Shown: positions 25,327 through 33,829, counted from the stretch's first letter. The stretch is 64,000 bases of DNA from JACWAE01 sp963847595 (GCA_963847595.1 CAWKAJ010000001.1:310001-374000), one strand, 5' to 3'. Numbers and translations: made by a program. The notes: generated by a model not told the origin, from the sequence alone.

Positions 25327-26338
25327 TCAGCATCGCGTCGCCGAAGCTATAAAAGCGGTAGCCCAGCCTCATCGCTTCACTGTAGGCCCGAAGGACAAGC
25401 TCCCTGCCCGCAAACGCGGACACCAGCATCAGCAGCGTGGAGCGGGGCAGATGGAAGTTGGTGATTAAGGCATCCACCATCTTGAAGCGATATCCAGGCC
25501 AAATAAAAAGGTCTACCCAGCCTGTGAAAGGCTTTACACTGCCTTCGCTATCTCGTGCTGCATGCTCAAGCATCCTTACCGAGCTCGTACCCACACAAAT
25601 AATCCGCCTGCCCTCGGCTTTGGCCTGATTGAGTTCCCCGGCTACCTCAGGGGTAAGCTCGCCATATTCCTTGTGTATCACATGCGCAGCCGGGTCATCG
25701 ACCTGCACCGGCCGGAAAGAATCCAAACTCAGATGAAGTGTGACAAAGACAAAACGAATGCCCTTGCTCTGAAGGCTGTTCATCAGCTCAGGGGTGAAAT
25801 GCAGCCCCGCTGTGGGAGCAGCTACACTGCCCTTCTCCTGGGCGTATACTGTCTGGTATCTCTCGGGGTTGGTTAGGGGGGTATGTATATAGGGAGGCAA
25901 GGGAACAGCTCCCGCCTTTTCCAGCGCCTCTTCATCTGGGAAGCTGACAATAACAGTGCCAGTCTCTCTCTTTTCAATTATCTGCGCCTCAATAGTAGAC
26001 CCCGCACCCAACTCCACCCTTGTCCCCACCTTGAGCCTTCGCCCCGGCCTGGCCAGCGTCTCCCAGACACCGCGCTCCAACCTCCTCAATAAAAGAAGCT
26101 CCACTTTAGCCCCGCCATCTACCTTGCGCCCCAAAAGCCTCGCCGGGATTACGCGGCTGTCGTTGCACACCAATACGTCGCCAGCCCGAAGATAATCGCC
26201 CACATCATAGAAATAGCGATGCTCCATATTACCGTCTTTCCGAGAGAGCACCAGAAGCCGCGAATGGTCCCGAGGCTCGGCGGCAGTCTGGGCAATGCGC
26301 TCCGGAGGCAGTTCGTAATCGAAATCGCTGGTTTTCAT
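25319..26338 (-). CDS. queA: S-adenosylmethionine:tRNA ribosyltransferase-isomerase
   Basis: A 339-residue QueA, which transfers and isomerises the ribosyl moiety of SAM to make epoxyqueuosine in tRNA. The diagnostic blocks DFDYELPPERIAQ, RDHSRLLVL, GSVAAPTAGLHFT and ALITNFHLPRSTLLMLVSAFAG are all present, and length is typical. The ATG at 26338 follows a -10 box by only about 12 bases, so the transcript is nearly leaderless. Tgt, the enzyme inserting the queuosine precursor, is encoded at 40001-41197 in this window. The gene is divergent from rplY. Confidence 0.95.
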   Translation of the reverse strand: MKTSDFDYELPPERIAQTAAEPRDHSRLLVLSRKDGNMEHRYFYDVGDYLRAGDVLVCNDSRVIPARLLGRKVDGGAKVELLLLRRLERGVWETLARPGRRLKVGTRVELGAGSTIEAQIIEKRETGTVIVSFPDEEALEKAGAVPLPPYIHTPLTNPERYQTVYAQEKGSVAAPTAGLHFTPELMNSLQSKGIRFVFVTLHLSLDSFRPVQVDDPAAHVIHKEYGELTPEVAGELNQAKAEGRRIICVGTSSVRMLEHAARDSEGSVKPFTGWVDLFIWPGYRFKMVDALITNFHLPRSTLLMLVSAFAGRELVLRAYSEAMRLGYRFYSFGDAMLII

Positions 26339-26349
26339 TCCAATTCAAG

Positions 26350-26379
26350 ATTATAAGCCCCTTTAGAGAGCGATGTCGA
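26350..26379 (-). promoter_or_regulatory. Promoter of queA, near-leaderless
   Basis: On the minus strand TCGACA (26379-26374), an 18-bp spacer and TATAAT (26355-26350). The expected start of transcription lies about 5-6 nt before the queA ATG. Confidence 0.6.
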
Positions 26380-26402
26380 GCGGAGATACTATGAGGCGGA
26401 GG

Positions 26403-26431
26403 TTGATTTTACTTTAGAGTCCTGTTATAGT
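26403..26431 (+). promoter_or_regulatory. Promoter of rplY, short leader
   Basis: TTGATT (26403-26408), a 17-bp spacer and TATAGT (26426-26431). Transcription should begin near 26438, leaving about 12 nt before the ATG at 26450 and no clear ribosome site. Confidence 0.7.
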
Positions 26432-26449
26432 ATTAAACTGGTTGCCAAA

Positions 26450-27160
26450 ATGGACAATATCGAACTGACAGCTCACAAGCGCGACTTACTGGGCAAGAAG
26501 GTCAGATTCTTGCGCCGTAAAGGAATCACACCCGTCAGCCTCTACGGCCACGGCGTCGAATCATCTGCCCTGCAAATCGAAACCCCAGCGCTCAAGAAAG
26601 CTCTAGCTCAGGCAGGTAAGACCAGCCTTGTCCATCTGAAGATAGATAGCGCAAAACGTCCCCACATGACCATAGTCAGGGGAATCCAACGCGACCCCGT
26701 TAAGGGCGAATTGCTTCACGTCGACTTCTACCAGGTGAGGATGGATCAAAAGCTGAAGATCGAGGTCCCGCTGGTGCTCACGGGCAAGGCCCCGGCAGTG
26801 AAGGAGCAGGGCGGGATACTGGTGCAGGAGATGAACTCAGTCGAGGTGGAATGCCTTCCCGCCAATATGTGCCATAGCATAGAACTGGATATATCGAATC
26901 TGGTAGATCTCGACCAGGCTCTTCACGTCAAGGACCTCAAAGTCGGCGAGGGCATCGCCATCGTTAGCAGCCCTGAGAAAGTGGTAGCGAAAATCGCCCG
27001 CCTCCGCGTAGAGGTGGTAGAGGCCGTTGCAGCGCCTGCGGCTGAAGCCGAGGCCGAGGCTGAGGAAAAGGGTGAGGAAGAAGAAGCCAAGGCTGAGGAA
27101 AAAGCCCCTGCGGAATCGGAGAAGAAACCGGCTGCCTCAGGAAAGAAACCGGCAGCTTAG
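26450..27160 (+). CDS. rplY: 50S ribosomal protein L25/general stress protein Ctc
   Basis: A 236-residue L25 of the long Ctc/TL5 type, which binds 5S rRNA. The N-terminal L25 domain (residues 1-95; KRDLLGKKVRFLRRKGITPVSLYG and RDPVKGELLHVDFYQV regions) is followed by the C-terminal beta domain (about 100-185). A tail of some 45 residues is rich in Ala, Glu and Lys (residues about 190-236) and is probably disordered. The start has a short leader with no clear Shine-Dalgarno sequence. The stop is TAG. It lies back-to-back with queA and converges on fmt. Confidence 0.93.
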   Translation: MDNIELTAHKRDLLGKKVRFLRRKGITPVSLYGHGVESSALQIETPALKKALAQAGKTSLVHLKIDSAKRPHMTIVRGIQRDPVKGELLHVDFYQVRMDQKLKIEVPLVLTGKAPAVKEQGGILVQEMNSVEVECLPANMCHSIELDISNLVDLDQALHVKDLKVGEGIAIVSSPEKVVAKIARLRVEVVEAVAAPAAEAEAEAEEKGEEEEAKAEEKAPAESEKKPAASGKKPAA

Positions 27161-27162
27161 CA

Positions 27163-28110
27163 TCAGCGTTTGCTGCCTAAAGTGCTCCCCATGAAAGTCC
27201 TCTGTCCCAATAGGAACTCTGCTGCCGTTAGAGCACGCTTCCCCTCGAGTTGAACGCGCAACAGGCCCAAGATGCCGTCTCCAGTCTCAACACCGACAAC
27301 GGCAGGCTGGCCCGAGGCTAGAGCTACCACCTTCCCTGGCAGCAAATCCTTATTTTTATGCAAAGGAACTGCTTCCAGCAGCTTCAGCAGCTTACCTTGC
27401 CACCAGGTGTAGCACCCCGGCCAGGGATAAAAGGCACGCACGCGCCTCGAGATTTCCTCGGCAGACATCTGCCAGTTTACGATGCCGTCCTCCTTGGTGA
27501 TAGGGGTTGTACAAGTGGCTTTGCTCACGTCCTGCGGCTGAGGCGTCAGAGATCGGTCGAACCACAAGGGCAGCACCTCACCCAGCAGACGTACGCCGGC
27601 CTGAGCCAGCCTTTTGGTGAGGGATCCAGTGGTATCCTGAGGCTCTATCCCAACTATTATTTGGGAGACGATGTGCCCGGTGTCCATCCCTGCATCCATG
27701 AGCATGATGGTGACCCCGGTCTCACTTTCTCCGCCGAGGATAGCAGAAGGTATAGGAGTAGCGCCTCTGTACTTCGGCAGAAGAGAAGGATGGATATTCA
27801 GGCAGCTGAAAGGCGGTATATCAAGCACGTTCTGAGGCAGGATTTGGCCGAAGGCAGCCACAAGTATCAAGTCAGGGCTGAGCAAAGCCACGCGCAGCAC
27901 TTCGTCGGGATTTCGCAGCCTGACCGGCTGAAAAACCTCCAAACCGTGTGCCAGCGCCACTTTTTTCACGGGAGATTGCTCCAGCGTCCGCCCTCTGCCT
28001 GTCGGTTTATCGGGCTGGGTGTAGACCCCGACCACCTGGTACTCGTTCTTCATGAGGTACTCCAGCGGAGGTACGCTGAACTCGGGAGTTCCCATAAATA
28101 CGATGCGCAT
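27163..28110 (-). CDS. fmt: Methionyl-tRNA formyltransferase
   Basis: A 315-residue Fmt, which formylates initiator Met-tRNA with 10-formyl-tetrahydrofolate. Conserved parts are MRIVFMGTPEFSVPPLE, the TQPDKPTGRGR loop, NIHPSLLPKYRGATPIPSAI (folate site with the catalytic Asn-His) and GVTIMLMDAGMDTG with the catalytic Asp. The ATG at 28110 begins the family's standard N-terminus and has GAGGG upstream; the frame's earlier ATG at 28146 would add 12 residues not typical of the family. Stops are 2 bp apart from the convergent rplY. Confidence 0.94.
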   Translation of the reverse strand: MRIVFMGTPEFSVPPLEYLMKNEYQVVGVYTQPDKPTGRGRTLEQSPVKKVALAHGLEVFQPVRLRNPDEVLRVALLSPDLILVAAFGQILPQNVLDIPPFSCLNIHPSLLPKYRGATPIPSAILGGESETGVTIMLMDAGMDTGHIVSQIIVGIEPQDTTGSLTKRLAQAGVRLLGEVLPLWFDRSLTPQPQDVSKATCTTPITKEDGIVNWQMSAEEISRRVRAFYPWPGCYTWWQGKLLKLLEAVPLHKNKDLLPGKVVALASGQPAVVGVETGDGILGLLRVQLEGKRALTAAEFLLGQRTFMGSTLGSKR

Positions 28111-28158
28111 ATCAAATACCCTCAATGTCCGTGGGTATTGTATCATAAATAAAATATA

Positions 28159-28188
28159 GGGGGCATCCTTCCTCGGAAGGATGCCCCC
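28159..28188 (-). terminator. Intrinsic terminator downstream of the UbiA-family gene
   Basis: A perfect 14-bp stem (GGGGGCATCCTTCC and its complement) with a 2-base loop is followed on the minus strand by a T-rich tract (TATATTTTATTT). Confidence 0.75.
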
Positions 28189-28220
28189 AAAAAATGATTA
28201 CCAATTACCACGGTTACATG

Positions 28221-29114
28221 CTAACGGACTATGATGCCGATAGCCATCAGTAGGGGGAAGAAAAGCGTGAGCATCACATTGCGCCCCATAATCGGCACCA
28301 GGCGCTCTATCTGATTGTGGTATTTGCGCACTCCCATTACCACCAGCAGCCCCAGGGGCAGCGTCACCAGCCCCAGCAGTGCCAGATCGGGCAACTTGCC
28401 GACTTCCACAGAGATTATCAGCACCAGATACGCAGCCAGAACCAATGCTGTGTAAATCAGTGAACTCTTTTCAAGCCCTATCGATATGGGGAAGTGCCTG
28501 CGAGATACCGAGGCATCAGCCTCGACATCGGGAAATTGATTCAGCAGAAGCAGGTTGCTGACCAGGAAACCGGGTACAAGCGAAGCCAGCCCTGCTGCCA
28601 GGCTGTAGGTCCCCGTCAAAGCGAAATACGTGCCCATGACCATCAAAGGACCGAAACCAAGCCCCGGCGCGATCGCGCACAGCAACGGTGACCTGGTGAT
28701 ATAAGTGGTATAAAAGTACACGGTGATTATTCCCGCCACTCCCACCGGGATTATGAGCGGGCCATGAACGTATATGAAATAGCCGCCGATGGCAATAATC
28801 GCGGCGATGCAGGAAATGCCTAATACATAAACGCTCCGTGGATTGAGCAGCCCTGCGGGAAGCACTCCGCTGCCGCCGCTGAACGGCGTCTTCATAGTCT
28901 TAAAGTCCACCCCGCTTTTGTAGTCAAAATACTCGTTGAACACGTTGACAGCTACATGTGACAAAAGCGCGCCTAAGAAAGCCAGCCCGAGATATAAAGC
29001 GTTTATGTGATATGATTGATAAACTGCTACGGACACCGCCACCAACACCGAAACAAGCGTCACCAAAAGAAACGGCGCCCTTATCTCCATGAGCCAGGTT
29101 TTCATGCGCGACAT
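28221..29114 (-). CDS. UbiA-family prenyltransferase (MenA-like)
   Basis: A 297-residue polytopic membrane enzyme with about eight or nine hydrophobic segments. The first aspartate-rich motif is NVFNEYFDYKSGVD and the second is NQFPDVEADASVSRRH, both of the type that binds polyprenyl diphosphate through magnesium. The pattern is closest to 1,4-dihydroxy-2-naphthoate polyprenyltransferase, the menaquinone enzyme. GGAGG precedes the ATG by about nine bases. It is the last gene of a gatB-secG-prenyltransferase unit and is followed by a terminator. Other aromatic acceptors cannot be excluded, as no other menaquinone gene is nearby. Confidence 0.85.
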   Translation of the reverse strand: MSRMKTWLMEIRAPFLLVTLVSVLVAVSVAVYQSYHINALYLGLAFLGALLSHVAVNVFNEYFDYKSGVDFKTMKTPFSGGSGVLPAGLLNPRSVYVLGISCIAAIIAIGGYFIYVHGPLIIPVGVAGIITVYFYTTYITRSPLLCAIAPGLGFGPLMVMGTYFALTGTYSLAAGLASLVPGFLVSNLLLLNQFPDVEADASVSRRHFPISIGLEKSSLIYTALVLAAYLVLIISVEVGKLPDLALLGLVTLPLGLLVVMGVRKYHNQIERLVPIMGRNVMLTLFFPLLMAIGIIVR

Positions 29115-29180
29115 CGCAATTTCCTCCGATATTGTGATTGCGACAGAGTTGGAGCAGATGCTCCAGGCTACCCTGTTTCG

Positions 29181-29399
29181 TTATGAGACCCTGACGCTGA
29201 GTATGCAGAGAACCACGAACACCACAGCGAGCACAATAGTGAAACGGAACAGTGTCCTCTCGAATCCGCGTCTGGTTCTGAACGCAGACTCGCCTGACCC
29301 ACCGAATATCCCACCCAAACCGCCCCCGCGCACCTGGGCCAGGACAGTAGCAACCAGCGCCACAGCAATGATTATCAGAGCAACTTGTACTGGTGTCAT
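29181..29399 (-). CDS. secG: Preprotein translocase subunit SecG
   Basis: A 72-residue SecG with two transmembrane helices (about residues 5-22 and 50-70). Between them is the conserved loop (QVRGGGLGGIFGG, then FRTRRGFE). It stimulates SecYEG-SecA export. The gene starts 11 bp downstream of gatB, with only a weak ribosome site, so it depends on gatB transcription. Confidence 0.92.
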   Translation of the reverse strand: MTPVQVALIIIAVALVATVLAQVRGGGLGGIFGGSGESAFRTRRGFERTLFRFTIVLAVVFVVLCILSVRVS

Positions 29400-29410
29400 G
29401 TTACTATTTT

Positions 29411-30883
29411 TTACTGGCTACCCTTCGCCAGCATCCTCCTCAGCAATTCATTCACCATCTGGGGATTTGCCTGCCCCTTGGTCGCCTTCATCACTTGCCC
29501 CACCAAAAACTTCAGAGCAGTTTCCTTACCCTGCTTATAGTCCGCCACCGCCTGGGAGTTCGCCGCAATCACCTGGCCCACAACGGTCTCCAACTCAGTG
29601 GCGGTGCTGATTTGAGCCAGCCCCTTCTCCTGCACGACCTGCGACGCCTTCTTTCCGCTGTGGAACATCTCCTCGAAGACTTCCTTCGCCATCTTGGTGC
29701 TGAGAGTGCCCTTGTCTATAAGGTCAAGCATCTCAACCAGATTCCGCGGCTTGACCTTGGCATCCTTTATCTCGATATTCGTGGCGTTGAGCAGTCTGGT
29801 AAACTCACCCAGAAGCCAGTTAGCCACTGTCTTTGCTTTTTTGTCCGCCCCGGTGCCTGCGGGCAAGAGCTTCAGGCAGGCCTCGAAATAATCCGCCATC
29901 GCCCTGGAAACAGTGAGGAGATTGGCATCATACCTGGACAGATTATACTGCGACATGAACCTGTCGCGTACGGCATCGGGCAACTCGGGGAGGCGAGACC
30001 TTATCTCTTCTACCAACGCCCGGCTGAATTCCATAGGTGGCAGGTCCGGCTCGGGGAAATAGCGGTAGTCGTGGGCATACTCCTTGCTTCTCTGGGAGAC
30101 AGTAGCCCCTTTCTCCTCCACCCAGCCCCTGGTCTCCTGCACCAATCTCCCGCCCTCCTCGGCCAACTTCTTCTGCCTCTCCACCTCGTAGGCAAGAGCA
30201 CGGTAGACCGCCCTGAAGCTGTTCATATTCTTGACTTCGACTTTGGGCATGAACTTTGTGGTGCCGACAGGCCTGATGCTGACGTTGGCGTCGCAGCGGA
30301 AGCTGCCCTCCTCCATATTGCCTGTGGATACGCCGAGATACTGAAGGATGCTGCGCAGCTTCATAAGGTACTCACGCGCCTCCTCGGGAGAGCGTATGTC
30401 GGGCTCGCTCACAACCTCCATCAGAGGCACACCGGAGCGGTTGACATCCACCAGACTATAGGTCTCGCCGTCGGGGTCGCTGCGATGGAACAGCTTGGCC
30501 ACATCCTCTTCCTGGTGCACCCTGGTGATGCCGATGCGCTTGCTCTTGCCGTCTACTTCTATGGTGAGCCAGCCGTTGCGGGATAGCGGGTTATCGTACT
30601 GGGAAATCTGATACCCCTTCATCAAATCGGGGTAGGGATAGTTCTTGCGGTCGAACCTGGTATGCTCAGGGATGGAGCAGTTCAGTGCCAGGGCAGTCAT
30701 GATGGCGTATTCAATAGCGCGCTTATTGATGGTAGGCAGCACGCCGGGCATGCCCAGACACACAGGGCAGACATGGGTATTGGGCGGAGCGCTGGCATAG
30801 TCAGCGCTGCAGCGGCAGAACATCTTGCTCTTAGTCAGGAGCTGAACGTGTACTTCCAGCCCTATGATAGTCTCGTATTCCAT
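29411..30883 (-). CDS. gatB: Aspartyl/glutamyl-tRNA amidotransferase subunit B
   Basis: A 490-residue GatB, the kinase and tRNA-binding subunit of the amidotransferase that makes Gln-tRNA and/or Asn-tRNA from mischarged precursors. The N-terminus EYETIIGLEVHVQLLTKSKMFC, the zinc cysteines (CRCSADY, CPVCLGMPG) and RFDRKNYPYPDLMKGYQISQ are diagnostic. The C-terminal GatB/YqeY domain ends in GQANPQMVNELLRRML. Length is standard. It has its own promoter and leads the gatB-secG-ubiA-like unit. Confidence 0.96.
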   Translation of the reverse strand: MEYETIIGLEVHVQLLTKSKMFCRCSADYASAPPNTHVCPVCLGMPGVLPTINKRAIEYAIMTALALNCSIPEHTRFDRKNYPYPDLMKGYQISQYDNPLSRNGWLTIEVDGKSKRIGITRVHQEEDVAKLFHRSDPDGETYSLVDVNRSGVPLMEVVSEPDIRSPEEAREYLMKLRSILQYLGVSTGNMEEGSFRCDANVSIRPVGTTKFMPKVEVKNMNSFRAVYRALAYEVERQKKLAEEGGRLVQETRGWVEEKGATVSQRSKEYAHDYRYFPEPDLPPMEFSRALVEEIRSRLPELPDAVRDRFMSQYNLSRYDANLLTVSRAMADYFEACLKLLPAGTGADKKAKTVANWLLGEFTRLLNATNIEIKDAKVKPRNLVEMLDLIDKGTLSTKMAKEVFEEMFHSGKKASQVVQEKGLAQISTATELETVVGQVIAANSQAVADYKQGKETALKFLVGQVMKATKGQANPQMVNELLRRMLAKGSQ

Positions 30884-30912
30884 CTGCCTTTCTCTTTAAC
30901 GCACTTTCCGAT

Positions 30913-30941
30913 AGTATATCAACCCCAGCGCTCAGTGGCAA
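30913..30941 (-). promoter_or_regulatory. Promoter of gatB
   Basis: On the minus strand TTGCCA (30941-30936), a 17-bp spacer and TATACT (30918-30913), with a leader of about 23-30 nt. Confidence 0.65.
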
Positions 30942-31116
30942 GTATTTCTGACTGCCACCATCCTCCTGGTCGCACAGGCATAAATACCTTACCAGGAGTC
31001 TGCGAGATGCAAGGTTTCGGCAATCTGAAACAGGCATTAACGCGGAAGCAGGCTTGACCGGGTTGTGATAAGATAATAGTGAGCGGGAAATCTACCAGGG
31101 CAACGGAAAGGGGGCT

Positions 31117-31470
31117 ATGAAAATGGCAGGCAGAATAAAGCAGGCGGTAATAGAGACTCCGGGCGAGAAGGAAGAGCCCGCCGCGGAGAGCGGCGCTGAC
31201 TTCTGGGCAGGGAAGACGATATGCTGGCAGATGTGCAACTGCCCGCCAGCAATAAGAGATGATTGTCCTGCTTCCAGGTGCACCTCTCTCCCCTGCTGGG
31301 AAATCGAAGGAACTTACGGTAAGCTGCGGAAGAAGGGCAACGTCGTCACCGGCACCGACACCAGCGTCTGCGAAACGTGCCGCGTCTACAAGAAGTACGG
31401 CGGCAACAAACCCATTAAGCTGAAGCTACGCGGCAAAGGCATCGACGCCGATATCATGAAGAAGACCTAA
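31117..31470 (+). CDS. Cysteine-rich hypothetical protein
   Basis: A 117-residue protein with eight cysteines in a short span (CWQMCNCP, RDDCPASRC, PCWE, then CETCRVYKKYGG), probably a zinc or iron-sulfur site. The N-terminal 30 residues are charged and likely flexible, and the C-terminus is basic. GGAAAGGGGG lies before two in-frame ATGs two codons apart, so the start could be either. There is no signal peptide. I do not recognise a named family. It stands alone between gatB and a repeat-rich spacer. Confidence 0.7.
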   Translation: MKMAGRIKQAVIETPGEKEEPAAESGADFWAGKTICWQMCNCPPAIRDDCPASRCTSLPCWEIEGTYGKLRKKGNVVTGTDTSVCETCRVYKKYGGNKPIKLKLRGKGIDADIMKKT

Positions 31471-31568
31471 GCAGAAGCCATGAGCAAACGATGAAGTAGA
31501 GGGTAAAAGAGTCCTTCTCGGAAGGCTCCTTTGCCTATATCACCAGTGAGGTCATCTAGCAACGCTGT

Positions 31569-31675
31569 TCAACCCCCTGAACCACCTCCGCACTTCCCTA
31601 TGTAATCCCCCTCTATCCCCCTTTAGAAAAGGGGGAATTTAATGCTCAAGGGGCTTTGCCCCTCTGCACTCCCCT
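31569..31675. repeat. GC-rich dispersed repeat, copy 1
   Basis: Contains the modules AACCCCCT, AATCCCCCTCTATCCCCC, a hairpin CCCCCTTT...AAAAGGGGG, and the end module GGGGCTTTGCCCCTCTGCACTCCCC shared with copies at 32777, 47943 and 51268 (only module names given). It lies wholly between genes. Confidence 0.75.
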
Positions 31676-31691
31676 GTCGTTAAACGATCTC

Positions 31692-32765
31692 TCACCAGTG
31701 TACATCGACACGTGTGACGTTGCCCAGCGGCTCCCAACGATAATCGCCGAGTATGGCGCTCAGCGCCTCTATCTGACTCCTCAGAACCTGCCGCTCGTTG
31801 TAGCTAAGCGAGCCCCCGTTATATAAGCTGACTTTCGCCTCGTAATCCTGCCACTGCTGCGTCCACTGTTCATAGAACCCGTAATCGAAAGAAGTGGCTT
31901 TATCCAGCGATATGAGGCCGTAAGCCTGGCCCACTTCTATATAAGCCACCTTGTCGTACTCTGCATAAATATCCTGACCGTCTAAACTGTCGCCGAAGGT
32001 GGGAGACTGGAACCCAGGCCCCGTGCAGTCTATGTAGACCAGCCCTCTGTCTGTGGTATTGAAAGCGTCCAAAGCGTGTGCAGGGCCTTCGGCAAACTCA
32101 ACGCTGACGTACGCTGTTTTTATCCCGGCTGCCTCTGCTCTGTTATGCAGCAGAGCAGCGAAGTCCGCGCAAACGAAGGAGCCAGGGATATAGGTGTGCG
32201 AATTGGTATCATCATTCATGACAAACTCTTTGACCTGCTCCCACGAAACGTCGACGGCTTGAGGATTCTCCTGGAGTCGGATAGGACTACCGTTACCGCT
32301 GGCGGCATTCAGGACATCGAAGACCTGGGTGTAATAGACCTTGCTGCCTACAACAGCCACCCCCACACCCGTCGCCCTTGCCTCGCTTCTAAGCATAGCG
32401 TCTCTGAGGTCATTGTTCTTGAAACAATATTCTACCTGCTCTTGAGCAGTATCCCCGACAAGCCGGGGAGAACCACTTGTATAGGAGACCCACCACGAAT
32501 TATGCAGCAGATAATGAAGCTCGGTGGCATTTTCCACGTCCTGGGAAAGCTCGCTCGCAGAGAACTGCGTGGCCAGTACATCTAAAGCAGGGTCTCTGGC
32601 AAGCGCGGTAAGGCCGTTATCCTGCCTGAGCTTATTGACCTGAGTGTATATCCCATCCTCCACCTCCGCCGCTGTGACCGCAGGGGCAATGCAGGAGGTC
32701 AGAGTTACCAGGACAAATACGATGATTAAGAGGGATGAGATAAGTAATAGTGCTCGTTTATTCAT
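31692..32765 (-). CDS. Predicted lipoprotein with CAP-like and transglutaminase-like parts
   Basis: A 357-residue exported protein. A short basic start and a hydrophobic helix end in the lipobox LTSC (lipidated Cys25). Residues about 40-155 resemble a bacterial CAP/SCP domain (VNKLRQDNGLTALARDPALD, then ARATGVGVAVVGSKVYYTQVF). A transglutaminase-like segment follows with Cys in GSFVCADFAALLHNRAEAAG, His in GPAHALDAF and Asp in YIDCTG, in the right order for a papain-like triad. The remainder is helical. It would be anchored outside the membrane and may cut or bind peptides or cell-wall material. The CAP call is moderate; the triad is visible. Confidence 0.75.
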   Translation of the reverse strand: MNKRALLLISSLLIIVFVLVTLTSCIAPAVTAAEVEDGIYTQVNKLRQDNGLTALARDPALDVLATQFSASELSQDVENATELHYLLHNSWWVSYTSGSPRLVGDTAQEQVEYCFKNNDLRDAMLRSEARATGVGVAVVGSKVYYTQVFDVLNAASGNGSPIRLQENPQAVDVSWEQVKEFVMNDDTNSHTYIPGSFVCADFAALLHNRAEAAGIKTAYVSVEFAEGPAHALDAFNTTDRGLVYIDCTGPGFQSPTFGDSLDGQDIYAEYDKVAYIEVGQAYGLISLDKATSFDYGFYEQWTQQWQDYEAKVSLYNGGSLSYNERQVLRSQIEALSAILGDYRWEPLGNVTRVDVHW

Positions 32766-32776
32766 TAGCTTTTATG

Positions 32777-32846
32777 TCAACCCCCTTGATCCCCCAGCAG
32801 AGGGGCGAGCCCCCTCTGCACTCCCCTATGTAATCCCCCTGCACCC
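32777..32846. repeat. GC-rich dispersed repeat, copy 2 (short form)
   Basis: Holds the shared modules CAACCCCCTTGATCCCCCAG, CAGAGGGGCGAGCCCCCTCTG (as a hairpin) and ACTCCCCTATGTAATCCCCC seen in the copies at 31569, 47943 and 51268. Confidence 0.7.
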
Positions 32847-32872
32847 ATCTTCAGGATTCCGGGCAATTTGTG

Positions 32873-32898
32873 AAGGGGCACGGCATGCCGTGCCCCTT
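32873..32898. repeat. 26-bp perfect palindrome of the CCCCTACA-type family
   Basis: Arms AAGGGGCACGGCA and TGCCGTGCCCCTT meet without a loop. It is the same class of element as those at 13565, 16346, 42245, 46028 and 54404 but with another core, and the tail here is TTCGATTACA. Confidence 0.75.
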
Positions 32899-32970
32899 CG
32901 ATTACAGCTATGTCCTATGACTAATTCTACTATCAGGCGATTCGTACGTCAATGGAATAGCCTCTTTCTA

Positions 32971-32999
32971 TAGACCAAGGCGACGGTTTGTGGTATATT
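32971..32999 (+). promoter_or_regulatory. Promoter of pcm
   Basis: TAGACC (32971-32976), a 17-bp spacer and TATATT (32994-32999), with a leader of about 20 nt. Confidence 0.5.
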
Positions 33000-33024
33000 C
33001 CTGAAAGCAGACGAGGCTGTGACC

Positions 33025-33663
33025 ATGGACATGGAGACCGCCCGGCTTAGACTGATGCATCAACTGTCCCAGGAGATACGGGACAAGAGGGTGCTTGATG
33101 TAATGAGCCATGTACCCCGCGAGCTTTTTGTGCCCCCCAGCAGCCAGCATGCAGCCTATGAGAATATCCCACTGCCCATCGAGATGGGGCAGACTATATC
33201 GCAGCCATATATCGTAGCCCTGATGACCGAAGCTATGGAGCTTGCCGGCCAAGAGAAGGTGCTGGAGGTCGGTACCGGCAGCGGCTACCAGACCGCCATC
33301 CTCTGCGAGCTGGCGAACCGGGTAGTTACCGTGGAACGGCATCAGAGGCTGCTCGATAGAGCGAAAGATGTTTTGACCATGCTGGGCTACACCAATGTGG
33401 AGTTCCACCCCACCGAAAAGACCCTGGGCTGGCCCCAGGGAGCGCCCTACGATGCCATAATCGTCACTGCCGGCGCGCCGAAGGTGCCCCAGGTGCTACT
33501 GGACCAACTGGCAATAGACGGACGGCTGGTGATACCGGTTGGCTCGCGCTTCGAACAAGATTTGATGCAGGTGATAAAGCGCAAAGAGGGAACGGTTACC
33601 ACAAACCTGGGTGCCTGCCGCTTCGTCCCCCTTATCGGAGAAGGCGCCTGGGATGAGGAATAA
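33025..33663 (+). CDS. pcm: Protein-L-isoaspartate O-methyltransferase
   Basis: A 212-residue PCMT, which methylates isoaspartyl residues in aged proteins. Motif I is VLEVGTGSGYQTAIL, preceded by the family's GQTISQPYIVALMTEAM and followed by VVTVERHQRLLDRA. The last conserved block is DGRLVIPVGSR. The ATG at 33025 fits the GAGG site better than a GTG two codons earlier. Single gene with its own promoter, followed by a dispersed repeat. Confidence 0.94.
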   Translation: MDMETARLRLMHQLSQEIRDKRVLDVMSHVPRELFVPPSSQHAAYENIPLPIEMGQTISQPYIVALMTEAMELAGQEKVLEVGTGSGYQTAILCELANRVVTVERHQRLLDRAKDVLTMLGYTNVEFHPTEKTLGWPQGAPYDAIIVTAGAPKVPQVLLDQLAIDGRLVIPVGSRFEQDLMQVIKRKEGTVTTNLGACRFVPLIGEGAWDEE

Positions 33664-33667
33664 CCCA

Positions 33668-33725
33668 TGTCATTCTGAGCGGAGCGAAGAATCTCAGAGA
33701 CCCTTCGCCCTGCTCAGGGTGACAT
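33668..33725. repeat. Short dispersed repeat with imperfect inverted ends
   Basis: Begins TGTCATTCTGAGCGGAGCG and ends GCTCAGGGTGACA, so the ends are imperfect inverted copies of each other. This sequence type is known to me as a common intergenic repeat in environmental bacterial genomes; only this copy is in the window. Confidence 0.6.
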
Positions 33726-33829
33726 AGAACACACTCATCCTTCCCAATAGAAGAATGACCCTAAAAGGTGCACGACGCTTCTATTTTCGTATCTACGGAG
33801 TCTTACCTGAGGTTGACTGAGGTGATACA

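Noticed and set aside
27163..28146. ATG at 28146 as the fmt start
   Set aside because: It adds 12 residues before the standard family N-terminus, and a better ribosome site precedes the ATG at 28110.
29393..30586. 397-codon frame opposite gatB
   Set aside because: gatB is unmistakable and full length. The antisense frame is rich in His, Leu and Gln, as expected from a reverse reading.
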